Below are positions 26,769 to 35,076 of a stretch of 64,000 bases of DNA, piece by piece. The notes below the pieces were generated by a model, which saw only the letters and a program-made list of their open reading frames with translations, had not been told where the DNA came from and did not search any database. The DNA is from Viridibacterium sp035456105 (lineage in GTDB: Bacteria > Pseudomonadota > Gammaproteobacteria > Burkholderiales > Rhodocyclaceae), in the NCBI GenBank assembly GCA_035456105.1, contig DATIDV010000011.1:62001-126000 (forward strand), written 5' to 3'. Made by a program: the position numbers and the translations under genes. Each line of letters opens with the position of its first letter. Within the stretch, counting starts at the first letter, position 1.

Positions 26769-27080
26769 TTAGGCCGAAATCGCTTCGATGCGAACTTCGG
26801 TGTAATTCTGACGATGACCTTGGTGCTTTTGGTAGTGCTTACGACGGCGCATCTTGAAGATGTTAACCTTGTCGTGACGGCCTTGTGAAAGCACAACTGC
26901 CTTCACCGAGGCGCCGGAAACCAGAGGAGCGCCGATTGTTACCGACTCACCTGCGCCGACCATAAGAACCTGGTCGAAATTGATTTCAGCGCCAACGTCT
27001 GCCGGTATCTGTTCTACTTTAATTTTTTCGCCAGCTGCAACGCGATACTGCTTGCCGCCGGTTTTTATGACCGCATACAT
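26769..27080 (-). CDS. rplU: 50S ribosomal protein L21
   Basis: 103 residues: MYAVIKTGGKQYRVAAGEKI at the start and the signature KMRRRKHYQKHQGHRQNYTE near the C-terminus, both diagnostic for L21. First gene of the rplU-rpmA unit, divergent from ispB. Confidence 0.99.
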   Translation of the reverse strand: MYAVIKTGGKQYRVAAGEKIKVEQIPADVGAEINFDQVLMVGAGESVTIGAPLVSGASVKAVVLSQGRHDKVNIFKMRRRKHYQKHQGHRQNYTEVRIEAISA

Positions 27081-27236
27081 GTTGGAACTCCATTACGAGG
27101 GACTACAGAACCCGCGATTATGTTTTGTATGAGGCTTTCCGTCAAGTCCACACGGGCGTTGGGTGGAGTGCGCGGCTTGACGTTCGCTGCCATGCACACA
27201 TAACATCCCGCGTCTAACTTTCGCCTCACCCTCCCT

Positions 27237-28241
27237 TTGTCCTCTCTCGCCCCGCCCCCCGCTGCCTCGCTGGAACAGCTTTACGCGCCTATCGCCACTG
27301 ATATGGCTGCGGTTGATCAGGTCATTCGTTTGCGCCTGCATTCCGACATCGTGTTGATTCGCCAGGTGGCCGAATACATCATCGGCGCTGGCGGCAAACG
27401 CCTGCGCCCGGCGTTGGTATTGTTGGCGGCCAACGCGTTGGGGTATGGCAATAAGGGCGAGACGCGCCACCATGAACTGGCCGCAGTAGTGGAGTTCATC
27501 CATACGGCGACGCTTTTGCACGATGATGTGGTCGATGAATCGGATCTGCGTCGTGGCCGTGCCACGGCAAATGCGACCTTCGGCAATGCGGCTTCGGTGC
27601 TGGTCGGTGACTTCCTCTATTCGCGCGCCTTTCAGATGATGGTCGGCGTTGACGACATGCGCATCATGCGCGTGCTAGCCGATGCGACCAACGTCATTGC
27701 CGAGGGCGAGGTGTTGCAGCTGCTGAACGTGCGCAACGCCGATGCGACAGTCGAAGAATATCTGCGCGTCATTCATTTCAAGACCGCTATGCTTTTTGAA
27801 GCGGCTACGCGTCTGGGGGGCATCCTTGGCGGGCTGGATGAAGCGGGGCAGGAACGCATGGCGTTGTTTGGACGCCATCTTGGCACGGCCTTCCAGCTTA
27901 TTGATGACGTGCTGGATTATTCCGGTGATGAAGGAAAAACCGGCAAACATCTCGGTGATGATCTGGCCGAGGGCAAGCCCACGCTGCCGTTGATCCATGT
28001 CATGCGTCATGGCACGCCGCAACAGGCCGCCGTCGTGCGCCGTGCGATCGAGGAAGCCGGTCGTGAGGACTTTGCCGAGGTCATGCTGGCCATCCAGGAA
28101 ACCAATGCGCTAGCCGCCACGCGTGAGTTTGCGCGGCGTGAAGCCGATGCCGCAAGAGCCGCTCTGGAGGGGCTTGCACCTTCCGTTTTTGCCGACTCGT
28201 TGCTACAATTGTGCGACTTTGCAGTTGCGCGCAATTACTGA
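27237..28241 (+). CDS. ispB: octaprenyl/polyprenyl diphosphate synthase
   Basis: 334 residues from TTG at 27237; an ATG at 27303 would remove the first helix (LEQLYAPIATDM) that related proteins retain, so the TTG or a nearby start is preferred. Both aspartate-rich motifs are present: LLHDDVVDESDLRRG (FARM) and LIDDVLDYSGDE (SARM), plus GGKRLRPALVLLAA. It makes the polyprenyl side chain of ubiquinone. Divergent from rplU, with tRNA-Pro 50 bases downstream. Confidence 0.94.
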   Translation: MSSLAPPPAASLEQLYAPIATDMAAVDQVIRLRLHSDIVLIRQVAEYIIGAGGKRLRPALVLLAANALGYGNKGETRHHELAAVVEFIHTATLLHDDVVDESDLRRGRATANATFGNAASVLVGDFLYSRAFQMMVGVDDMRIMRVLADATNVIAEGEVLQLLNVRNADATVEEYLRVIHFKTAMLFEAATRLGGILGGLDEAGQERMALFGRHLGTAFQLIDDVLDYSGDEGKTGKHLGDDLAEGKPTLPLIHVMRHGTPQQAAVVRRAIEEAGREDFAEVMLAIQETNALAATREFARREADAARAALEGLAPSVFADSLLQLCDFAVARNY

Positions 28242-28291
28242 GTATCACCAAGAAAAACATGCGCACAACGTCTGCCGCAATCGGGATCAAT

Positions 28292-28368
28292 CGGGGTGTA
28301 GCTTAGCCTGGTAGAGCGCTACGTTCGGGACGTAGAGGCCGGAGGTTCGAATCCTCTCACCCCGACCA
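28292..28368 (+). tRNA. tRNA-Pro (anticodon CGG)
   Basis: A 77-nt cloverleaf: acceptor CGGGGTG / CACCCCG, D-arm with AGCCTGGTAG, anticodon stem CTACG / CGTAG enclosing TTCGGGA (anticodon CGG), T-arm GGAGG TTCGAAT CCTCT, and an encoded CCA end. The CGG anticodon reads CCG proline codons. Confidence 0.97.
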
Positions 28369-28423
28369 CAATCATCGGCGCGTACGGGTATCAATAGCAT
28401 CAGAGCTTGAACGCATTTGAATT

Positions 28424-28447
28424 GAGGCCGCCTTGTGTGGCCTTTCT
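28424..28447 (+). terminator. probable terminator after tRNA-Pro
   Basis: Stem GAGGCC / GGCCTT with a 9-base loop and a T-rich 3' flank (TTTCTCATTT), 56 bases after the tRNA. Confidence 0.5.
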
Positions 28448-28495
28448 CATTTCTGCGGACCCGCTTTCATGGCGGGATACGTGTGTTGCGCGGCG

Positions 28496-28510
28496 TGGTG
28501 CGCGAATTGC
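28496..28510 (+). promoter_or_regulatory. candidate sigma-54 promoter upstream of nasT
   Basis: TGGTGCGCGAATTGC keeps the GG and GC dinucleotides at the spacing of the TGGCACG-N4-TTGC consensus. The expected start site (about 28522) leaves a 58-base leader before the nasT ATG. Weaker than the two other sites in this locus. Confidence 0.5.
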
Positions 28511-28579
28511 TTGTTACACTTGGTTCCATTTCGGGCTTTCCTTGCCCTTCCAGTTCACCTCGAGTGATTCATTCCGCAG

Positions 28580-29158
28580 ATGCTGAAGATTCTGGTCATC
28601 GACGAAATTCAGGAACGCGCGCTTGATATATGCAAGGCGCTGACCAGTGCCGGACATCAGGTGTCTGCCGTGCTGTCCGATGCGTTTCAGCTCGTGGACA
28701 AGATGCAGGCAATGCACCCCGATGTCGTGCTGATCAATACCGACTCGCCGAGTCGCGATACGCTCGAAAACCTGGCTGTGATGCATCAGAATTTTCCACG
28801 TCCTGTTCTGATGTTCTCGGAAGACGATGCAGATGACGTGATCCGTCTGGCGATGCGTGCCGGTGTGTCGTCTTACGTGGTGGATGGCCTCGCGCCGGAG
28901 CGGCTGGAATCCCTGCTGCGTGTTGCCACCATTCATTTCGACCAGTTCATGGCGTTGCGCCAGGAGCGCGACGACGCGCAGCGCAAGCTCTCCGAGCGCG
29001 TGGTCATCGATCGCGCCAAGGGCGTGCTCATGAAGGCACGTGGCATGGATGAGGATGAGGCCTATCACGCCTTGCGCAAGCTCGCCATGGAGCGTGGTCG
29101 CAAGCTGGTTGAGGTCGCCGAGGAAGTGCTGGCTAGCGCCCGCTTGCTGCTTGGTTAG
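28580..29158 (+). CDS. nasT: NasT-type response regulator with ANTAR RNA-binding domain
   Basis: 192 residues. Residues 1-115 form a receiver-like domain; 120-190 form the three-helix ANTAR domain (LSERVVIDRAKGVLMKARGM, DEDEAYHALRKLAMERGRKL). The usual phospho-acceptor aspartate is asparagine (N53 in VLINTDSP) and the receiver lysine is not evident, so control by phosphorylation is unlikely. In known NasS-NasT pairs NasT binds dual-hexaloop leader RNA and prevents termination, and is held inactive by NasS without nitrate/nitrite. No nasS is adjacent. Matching leader motifs lie before nrtA, narK and nirB in this window. Confidence 0.93.
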   Translation: MLKILVIDEIQERALDICKALTSAGHQVSAVLSDAFQLVDKMQAMHPDVVLINTDSPSRDTLENLAVMHQNFPRPVLMFSEDDADDVIRLAMRAGVSSYVVDGLAPERLESLLRVATIHFDQFMALRQERDDAQRKLSERVVIDRAKGVLMKARGMDEDEAYHALRKLAMERGRKLVEVAEEVLASARLLLG

Positions 29159-29320
29159 ACGTAGTTCTGCACGCACATTCGCTGCGTGCTTTTTCCCCGG
29201 AATTTGAATCCCGCTTTGGTGCGCCCGTATCGCCGTCGTGCGACCTGGTGGTGACACCGGTTCCTGCGTGATTTACTGGGCGCCCACTCAAGTTATTGAT
29301 AAATAATATTTTCGTCGCCA

Positions 29321-29335
29321 TGGCACACCCCGTGC
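29321..29335 (+). promoter_or_regulatory. candidate sigma-54 promoter of the nrtABC operon
   Basis: TGGCACACCCCGTGC matches the -24/-12 consensus TGGCACG-N4-TTGC at all but two positions, including GG and GC. The predicted start (about 29347) is 7 bases before the first leader hairpin. An AT-rich tract directly upstream (TTATTGATAAATAATATTTT) could take IHF. Confidence 0.7.
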
Positions 29336-29353
29336 TTTAGGCATTGCAAGTGC

Positions 29354-29439
29354 GGGTCAACGATGATCCGACGCGGGCAAAGGCGTCCGACGTGAGGAGA
29401 CCGGGAGAACCGTCGCTCATGTCGTGGCGCCTTTTGTTT
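29354..29439 (+). promoter_or_regulatory. ANTAR (NasT) antiterminator leader with terminator
   Basis: Hairpin P1 at 29354-29369 is GGGTC-AACGAT-GATCC; P2 at 29374-29389 is CGGGC-AAAGGC-GTCCG. Both have six-base loops with A at position 1 and G at position 4, the ANTAR target rule. A terminator follows at 29382-29431: a 15-bp stem with one bulge (GGCGTCCGACGTGAG pairing with CTCATGTCGTGGCGCC), then TTTTGTTT. The 3' arm of P2 is part of the 5' arm of the terminator, so the two are mutually exclusive. NasT bound to P1/P2 would permit transcription of nrtABC. Confidence 0.85.
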
Positions 29440-29482
29440 GCCCGTTTGCATTGGCAATGTGGATTCACCAACGGAGATGAAT

Positions 29483-30733
29483 ATGACGGAGCAATACGAT
29501 GACGCAGGGCGGCGCGGTTTTCTCAAGAAGGGAGCAGCCATGAGCAGTGCAGTAGCGGCAGCCGGTGTGTTGCCAATGAATGGTGCCTGGGCTGCTGGCT
29601 CGGACAAACCGGAGCTTGAGGAAGTCTCGATCGGCATCATCCCGCTCACCGATTGTTCGTCCGTCGTGATGGCTGCAGTGAAGGGGTTCGACAAGAAGTA
29701 CGGCATCAAGATCAACGTCAGCAAGGAGGCATCATGGGCTGCCGTGCGCGACAAGCTGGTCAACGGCGAACTGCATGCTTCGCATGTGCTCTACGGTCTC
29801 ATCTACGGGGTGCATCTCGGTATTGGCGGACCGAAAAAGGATATGTCCGTACTTATGGCGATCAACAACAACGGGCAAGCCATCACGCTCTCCAATGCGC
29901 TGAAAGACAAGGGTGCGGTTGACGGCGCATCGCTACAGAAGGTCATCGCCAGGAAGGAGAAGGAATACACCTTTGCGCAGACCTTCCCGACGGGTACGCA
30001 TGCCATGTGGTTGTACTACTGGCTGGCGACATACGGCATCGATCCATTCAAGGACGTGAAGAACATCGTCGTCCCGCCACCACAAATGGTGGCCAATATG
30101 CGCGTTGGCAACATGGATGGCTTCTGCGTGGGTGAGCCTTGGGGCCAGCGCGCCATCATCGACAAGATCGGTTTCACGGCAGTCACGACGCAGGACATCT
30201 GGAACGATCACCCGGAGAAAGTACTCGGCTGCACTGCGGACTTCGTCAAGAAATATCCGAACACTGCACGCGCGATGATGTGCGCGATTCTCGAAGCCTC
30301 CATGTGGATTGATGCCAGCGCCGCCAATCGCAGTGCGACAGCTGATGTGGTCTCGTCAAAGTCCTATGTCAATACAGATGCGGATGTCATTCGCAGCCGC
30401 ATGATTGGCCAGTACGAAAATGGTCTCGGCAAGACTTGGTCCGAAAAGAACTACATGAAGTTCTACAACGACGGCGCGGTGAACTATCCGTACCTGTCGG
30501 ACGGCATGTGGTTCCTGACGCAACACAAGCGCTGGGGCCTGCTCAAGGAAGATCCGGATTATCTGGCTGTCGCCAAGCAGATCAATCAGACCGAGCTGTA
30601 CAAGCAGGCCGCCGCGATTGTCAAGGCCCCCATTCCGAAGTCTGACCTCCGTGCCTCGAAGTTGATTGACGGCACCGTTTGGGATGGCAAGGACCCGAAG
30701 AAGTACGCCGCCAGCTTCAAGATCAAAGCCTGA
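29483..30733 (+). CDS. nrtA: nitrate/nitrite ABC transporter, periplasmic binding protein (NrtA/CmpA family)
   Basis: 416 residues. ATG 29483 is chosen since GGAG lies 6 bases upstream; an ATG at 29477 overlaps that site. A Tat signal is present (AGRRGFLKKGAAMSS, then hydrophobic AVAAAGVLPMNGAWA). The mature protein shows the NrtA pattern SIGIIPLTDCSSVVMAAVKG, FPTGTHAMWLYYWLATYGID, VVPPPQMVANMRVGNMDGFC and GEPWGQRA. It captures nitrate/nitrite for import. The Tat signal argues against it being the cytosolic sensor NasS, which is homologous. First gene of nrtABC behind the NasT-responsive leader. Confidence 0.92.
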   Translation: MTEQYDDAGRRGFLKKGAAMSSAVAAAGVLPMNGAWAAGSDKPELEEVSIGIIPLTDCSSVVMAAVKGFDKKYGIKINVSKEASWAAVRDKLVNGELHASHVLYGLIYGVHLGIGGPKKDMSVLMAINNNGQAITLSNALKDKGAVDGASLQKVIARKEKEYTFAQTFPTGTHAMWLYYWLATYGIDPFKDVKNIVVPPPQMVANMRVGNMDGFCVGEPWGQRAIIDKIGFTAVTTQDIWNDHPEKVLGCTADFVKKYPNTARAMMCAILEASMWIDASAANRSATADVVSSKSYVNTDADVIRSRMIGQYENGLGKTWSEKNYMKFYNDGAVNYPYLSDGMWFLTQHKRWGLLKEDPDYLAVAKQINQTELYKQAAAIVKAPIPKSDLRASKLIDGTVWDGKDPKKYAASFKIKA

Positions 30734-30826
30734 GCTGTCACGCCAGCCGGGCTGACGAGGGCGCGCCACAAGCGCGTGTCGTTGGCCCTGCCGCAACCTG
30801 ATTCATGAAAGCAGGAGCACCAAGAC

Positions 30827-31765
30827 ATGACAACAGCAAGCATGAGCATTTCTTCGATTCCGGACGCTGCGCCGGAAAAAACCGCCGCTTCAAGTCGCGA
30901 GAAAACCGTGGAGGCCGCGGTCGAGAGTATTGCGGCCAATGATGCAAGCGTCGCGCCAGCTGCACGAATTGTTCGCGCGAGACTTCGCGATGGCTTCAGC
31001 GTATTCGTGCGTGCAGTATTGCCGCCCGCAATTGGTCTGGCTTTATTGGTTGGCATATGGGCGATCGTTTCCATGAAGACTCCGGGCTTTCCGAGCCCGC
31101 TGAAGACCTGGCAGGCGGCCGTTATCATTTTTTCTGACCCTTTCTATGTCAACGGCCCGAACGATCAGGGCATCGGCTGGAACATCATGTCCTCGCTCAA
31201 ACGCGTTCTCGTCGGCTTCGGCTATGCGGCGGCGGTCGGTATTCCGCTGGGTTTCGCAATTGGCCGTTTCAAGTTTCTGAGCGCCATGATCGAACCGATC
31301 ATTTCCCTGTTGCGCCCGGTGTCGCCATTGGCCTGGTTGCCGATCGGTCTGCTGGTGTTCAAGCGTGCGGACCCTGCTGCAACGTGGACGATCTTTATCT
31401 GTTCGATCTGGCCGATGATCATCAATACCGCCGTGGGCGTGCAGCGTGTGCCACAGGATTACATGAACGTTGCGCGCGTACTTAACCTGAGCGAGATGAA
31501 GATACTCACCAAGATTCTGTTTCCGGCGGTCTTGCCCTACATGCTCACGGGTATTCGCCTGTCGATCGGTACGGCGTGGCTGGTGATCGTGGCGGCGGAA
31601 ATGCTGACCGGTGGCGTGGGTATCGGTTTCTGGGTGTGGGACGAATGGAACAACCTCAAGGTTGAGCACATCGTCATCGCAATCTTCGTCATCGGCATTG
31701 TCGGCTTGCTGCTCGAAATGCTTCTGATCCAGATTGCTAGGCGTTTCTCCTACGAACACTCCTGA
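30827..31765 (+). CDS. nrtB: nitrate ABC transporter, permease
   Basis: 312 residues. A 55-residue charged cytosolic N-terminus precedes six membrane segments starting about residue 62 (VLPPAIGLALLVGIWAIVSM). The BPD_transp_1 coupling motif is around 215-235 (RVPQDYMNVARVLNLSEMKI). Family: NrtB/SsuC-like permeases for nitrate, taurine or bicarbonate; the neighbours select nitrate. It follows nrtA after 93 bases and precedes the ATPase by 15 bases. Confidence 0.93.
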   Translation: MTTASMSISSIPDAAPEKTAASSREKTVEAAVESIAANDASVAPAARIVRARLRDGFSVFVRAVLPPAIGLALLVGIWAIVSMKTPGFPSPLKTWQAAVIIFSDPFYVNGPNDQGIGWNIMSSLKRVLVGFGYAAAVGIPLGFAIGRFKFLSAMIEPIISLLRPVSPLAWLPIGLLVFKRADPAATWTIFICSIWPMIINTAVGVQRVPQDYMNVARVLNLSEMKILTKILFPAVLPYMLTGIRLSIGTAWLVIVAAEMLTGGVGIGFWVWDEWNNLKVEHIVIAIFVIGIVGLLLEMLLIQIARRFSYEHS

Positions 31766-31780
31766 GTTGAGGGCAAGGAT

Positions 31781-32572
31781 ATGAAACCACTCGTACAAGT
31801 ACAGGATGTCGGCATGCGCTTCGACACCAAGAAGGGCAGCTTCATTGCGTTGCGCGACGTCAATCTTGATATCAGCGAAGGCGAAGTGGTCACGCTGATC
31901 GGTCACTCGGGCTGCGGCAAATCGACCTTGTTGAATCTCATTGCAGGCCTGACCCTACCCACCGATGGTGGCTTGATCTGCAACGGTCGCGAAATTTCCG
32001 GTCCCGGTCCGGAGCGTGGCGTGGTGTTCCAGAATCACTCGCTGTTGCCATGGCTCAGTTGTTTTGACAATGTCATGCTGGCCGTGGAGCGCGTGTTCGG
32101 CGCAAAGGAAGGCAAGGCAAAGCTCAAGGCACGGACCACGGCGGCACTTGAAATGGTGCACATGGAACATGCAATGAACAAGTTCCCGCACGAAGTATCG
32201 GGCGGCATGAAGCAGCGCGTCGGCATTGCGCGTGCCTTTGCGATGGAGCCGAAAATACTGTTGATGGATGAGCCCTTCGGTGCGCTCGATGCATTGACGC
32301 GCGCCAGCCTGCAGGATGAGTTGATCGGCGTGATGGGCAAGACCGGCGCGACCGTGGTGATGGTGACGCACGACGTGGATGAGGCTGTCCTGCTGTCGGA
32401 TCGTGTGGTGATGATGACCAATGGCCCAGCCGCCACCATCGGCGAGATACTGGAAGTGAGGCTGGAGAAGCCGCGTAATCGGCTGAGGCTGGCGCATGAC
32501 CCGCAGTTCGCCGAGTATCGGGCGTCGATCCTGGAGTTCCTCTACCAGAAGCAGCTCAAGCACGCGGCCTGA
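31781..32572 (+). CDS. nrtC: nitrate ABC transporter, ATP-binding protein
   Basis: 263 residues, single-domain ATPase. Walker A GHSGCGKST, Q-loop VFQNHSLLPWL, signature EVSGGMKQRVGIARA, Walker B ILLMDEPFGALDALT, H-loop VTHDVDEA. It lacks the extra NrtA-like C-terminal domain of cyanobacterial NrtC, so it is NrtD-like in structure. It powers the NrtAB importer and is the last gene of the operon; an inverted repeat and a terminator follow. Confidence 0.93.
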   Translation: MKPLVQVQDVGMRFDTKKGSFIALRDVNLDISEGEVVTLIGHSGCGKSTLLNLIAGLTLPTDGGLICNGREISGPGPERGVVFQNHSLLPWLSCFDNVMLAVERVFGAKEGKAKLKARTTAALEMVHMEHAMNKFPHEVSGGMKQRVGIARAFAMEPKILLMDEPFGALDALTRASLQDELIGVMGKTGATVVMVTHDVDEAVLLSDRVVMMTNGPAATIGEILEVRLEKPRNRLRLAHDPQFAEYRASILEFLYQKQLKHAA

Positions 32573-32576
32573 GTTA

Positions 32577-32628
32577 GGGCGTGCTCCCAGTAGGCGGACG
32601 ATCCGCCCGCCTGCTGGGAACACGCCCC
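32577..32628. repeat. long inverted repeat after the nitrate transporter operon
   Basis: A 21-bp nearly perfect stem (one mismatch, one G-T) runs from GGGCGTGCTCCCAG to CTGGGAACACGCCC with a 9-base loop. No T-run follows directly. It may protect the mRNA 3' end. Confidence 0.7.
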
Positions 32629-32644
32629 AAGTCTGGGGGAAATG

Positions 32645-32674
32645 AAAAAGCCGACAGCAATGTCGGCTTTTTTC
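32645..32674 (+). terminator. rho-independent terminator of nrtABC
   Basis: Stem AAAAGCCGACA / TGTCGGCTTTT with a GCAA tetraloop and six T residues. Confidence 0.92.
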
Positions 32675-32691
32675 TGAGTGACCGGACGGCG

Positions 32692-33027
32692 TCAGCGCTC
32701 GATGGCGCCCGGTGCCTGCGAGCCGTTCTGGTGGTTCTTGCTGCTAGCGCCAACATGCCAACCCAGACTCGCCAGCGTCAGGCGTAGTGTTTCGTTGGCC
32801 TGTGTCTTGTCGCAGTTTGGGGGCAGGTCGAACAGGTCGGCGGCCACCAGCACTTCGCGCCGCGGCTGCTTGTCACCATCGTGCTCGTAGAGGAACAGAC
32901 CACGCCCGTATTCATCGGTCCCGACAAGACCGAAGCGCTGCGTACTGGCGATACCGCGTATCCACCACACCCAGCGCGGGCTTATCCCATTTTCACAATA
33001 GGATGTCGTCTCAATTTCGAATGCCAT
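32692..33027 (-). CDS. hypothetical protein
   Basis: 111 residues, cytosolic. It has a tryptophan-rich start (SPRWVWWIRGIASTQRFGLV) and a mid segment YGRGLFLYEHDGDKQPRREV, then DLFDLPPNCDKTQANETLRL resembling an N-terminal-to-middle region of small uncharacterised proteins. No family is recognised. It is convergent with nrtC. Start ATG 33027 lacks a strong ribosome-binding site. Confidence 0.5.
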   Translation of the reverse strand: MAFEIETTSYCENGISPRWVWWIRGIASTQRFGLVGTDEYGRGLFLYEHDGDKQPRREVLVAADLFDLPPNCDKTQANETLRLTLASLGWHVGASSKNHQNGSQAPGAIER

Positions 33028-33299
33028 TGCAGCGTCTGACCTTGTTTGTTTTTACGGATGCCGTGCGCAATTCGCCGGCACCCATTTTTTATAGTTGCAG
33101 ACGCATAGTACTAAAGTTGTAGATTCTTATGAATTCGTGAAAATCCCGGATGTGCAGATTGTCACGTTGCCTGGCAGAAAAAGGGGGCAACATCCTTTGT
33201 TGCACGAAAAAGCGGGGCGCTGGGCATAAGGCCCGCATCGAACTTGTGCAGGATCTGCGAATGGAAGCTCTTTTTCCGGGTTGTGCGCGCCGTCGGCGC

Positions 33300-33614
33300 C
33301 GGGAGTCTGCTCGGCGGGGACGGGCCGCGAGATGAGGTAATCCTGGGCCCGCTGGCTACCCAGACTCTTGAGCAGGCGCGAGTCTTCGCGTGTCTCGATG
33401 CCTCCCGCGGCCGTGGCCAGTCCCAGTCGCTTGCCGGGATCGATGGCCGATTCGATGATGGCGCGCCGATGCGGCCGGCGGTGGGCGCCATCCACGAAGG
33501 CGCGATAAATCCTCAGCTCAGAGAGCGGGACACACGCGAGCGTTGCTGCATCGACGAAAAGCTGATGCCGTCATTGGCTATGGACAGGCCGAGGCGTGGC
33601 AGCGCTTCTGCCAT
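33300..33614 (-). pseudogene. remnant of an EAL-domain (c-di-GMP phosphodiesterase) gene
   Basis: Two frames together recall the C-terminal half of an EAL domain: LPRLGLSIANDGISFSS (normally LGLSIAIDDFGTGYSS) in one, then after a frameshift near 33510 SELRIYRAFV, AIIESAIDPGKRLGLATAAG and SLGSQRAQDYLISRPVPAEQ in another. The conserved DDFGTG and AEGIET motifs are mutated. No start or N-terminal half remains, so this is a decayed fragment. Confidence 0.75.
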
Positions 33615-33635
33615 GTGCCGGCGTTGAATGAGTAC

Positions 33636-34709
33636 TTACCTGCCATAGCGCGTGATGATTTCTGGAATCTTTTCCAGCGCGGCAACCTCGCGCACGCCGC
33701 CGTGACGTACCGCCTCCTTTGGCATGCCATAAACGACGCAGCTTTGTTCATCCTGACCCACGGTATGCGCGCCCGCGTCAAACATCTCCTTGAGGCCGCG
33801 CGCGCCATCGTCGCCCATGCCGGTCATGATGATGCCCATGGCATTGGCGCCGGCAGCTTTGGCGACCGAGCGGAACAGCACGTCCACGGACGGGCGATGA
33901 CGCGACACCAGAGGGCCGTCGACTACTTCCACGTAGTACTGGGCGCCGCTGCGCTTGACCAGCATATGACGGCCACCGGGCGCGATCAGTGCTGTGCCCT
34001 GGATGATGCGGTCGTTGTTGACGGCTTCCTTGACCGTGATGTGGCAGATATCGTTGAGTCGCGCGGCAAAGGCCGCCGTGAATTTCTCCGGCATGTGCTG
34101 CACGATGGCAATACCCGGCGTGACACCGGGCAGGGCGGTGAGCACTTCTTCGAGTGCCTGCGTGCCACCGGTCGAGGTGCCGATGGCGATGACGCGCTCC
34201 GTCGTCTGAGTCATGGCGCGGCCCGAGACAGGCGCGAGGATGACGTCGGCCGTGTTCCTGGTGTCGATCGAGGCATGCGTCGTTGTGCGTGCGGCAAGGC
34301 GCTTCACGTTGGCGCCCGCGGCAGCCCGTATGGCCGAAATCAGATCGTCGGACGATTCGGAGAGGAATTGCTTAAGCCCGAGTTTCGGCTTGGTGATGAT
34401 GCTCACCGCGCCCGCGGCCAGCGCTTCCATCGTCGTCTTGGCGCCTTTCTCGGTCAGCGTGGAACAGATGATCACCGGCGTCGGCCGCTCTGCCATGAGC
34501 TTGCGCAAGAAGGTAATGCCGTCCATGCGCGGCATCTCCACATCCAGCACCACGACGTCTGGCCACTGGATCTTCATGCGCTCCATGGCCTGCAGCGGGT
34601 CGGTAGCGGTGGCGATGACTTCGATGCCTGCGGCCTCTGCGAGCATGCCGCTGACGACCTGACGGACGACGGCTGAATCATCGACCACGAGGACCTTGAT
34701 GGTGTTCAT
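33636..34709 (-). CDS. cheB: chemotaxis protein-glutamate methylesterase/deamidase CheB
   Basis: 357 residues. The receiver domain (1-120) has VLVVDDSAVVRQV, the phospho-acceptor in VVLDVEMPRMDG and the lysine in IITKPKLG. The methylesterase domain (from about 165) has the catalytic triad in VIAIGTSTGGTQALE (Ser), IVQHMPEKFTAAFA (His) and TGMGDDGARGLK (Asp). It demethylates chemoreceptors. No cheA, cheW or cheR lies nearby; only an MCP gene and a broken cheY-like stretch upstream, so the cluster looks reduced. Confidence 0.96.
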   Translation of the reverse strand: MNTIKVLVVDDSAVVRQVVSGMLAEAAGIEVIATATDPLQAMERMKIQWPDVVVLDVEMPRMDGITFLRKLMAERPTPVIICSTLTEKGAKTTMEALAAGAVSIITKPKLGLKQFLSESSDDLISAIRAAAGANVKRLAARTTTHASIDTRNTADVILAPVSGRAMTQTTERVIAIGTSTGGTQALEEVLTALPGVTPGIAIVQHMPEKFTAAFAARLNDICHITVKEAVNNDRIIQGTALIAPGGRHMLVKRSGAQYYVEVVDGPLVSRHRPSVDVLFRSVAKAAGANAMGIIMTGMGDDGARGLKEMFDAGAHTVGQDEQSCVVYGMPKEAVRHGGVREVAALEKIPEIITRYGR

Positions 34710-34799
34710 GCGAACCCCTTTGCTCTTAGCCTGACGGCCGGTTGTGGCGGATGCGCCATGCTATCCGGTGCGCTCTGGCGCGACCATACGTACTCTGTG

Positions 34800-34912
34800 C
34801 GAATGTCGAAAATGATGAGCCGATCAACTTCCTGGCCGGCGCCGCGCAAGGCGAGGCTGAGGGTCTGGCGCCTGCCGTGGGAGTCATCCACGATCATCAC
34901 AGGTTTTGAAAT
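34800..34912 (-). pseudogene. remnant of a CheY-like receiver gene
   Basis: The reading ISKPVMIVDDSHGRRQTLSL followed by ALRGAGQEVDRLI is the first 35 residues of a CheY-type receiver (compare TVMIVDDSxSMRQTVSxALRGAGYEV). The expected ATG is ATT and homology ends after about 35 residues, with no phospho-acceptor aspartate region. It lies between cheB and the MCP gene, where a cheY would be expected. Confidence 0.65.
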
Positions 34913-35076
34913 GACAATGGCCTTCTGGGTTAGAGGGCTGAAGATGCTGCCCTGCTGCATAGTGGCCAAGGATGGCCATTGCGTAGGTTCGGTGGCCGCG
35001 CCGATTCGGGAAATCAAAAGAACGTGATGCCGTCCGCCACCTTGGGCGTATCGGCATGTGCGTGGCCAGCGTGCTG

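Noticed and set aside
29354..29439. Simple leader-peptide attenuator
   Set aside because: No short open frame with regulatory codons; the paired A1/G4 hexaloops explain the structure better.
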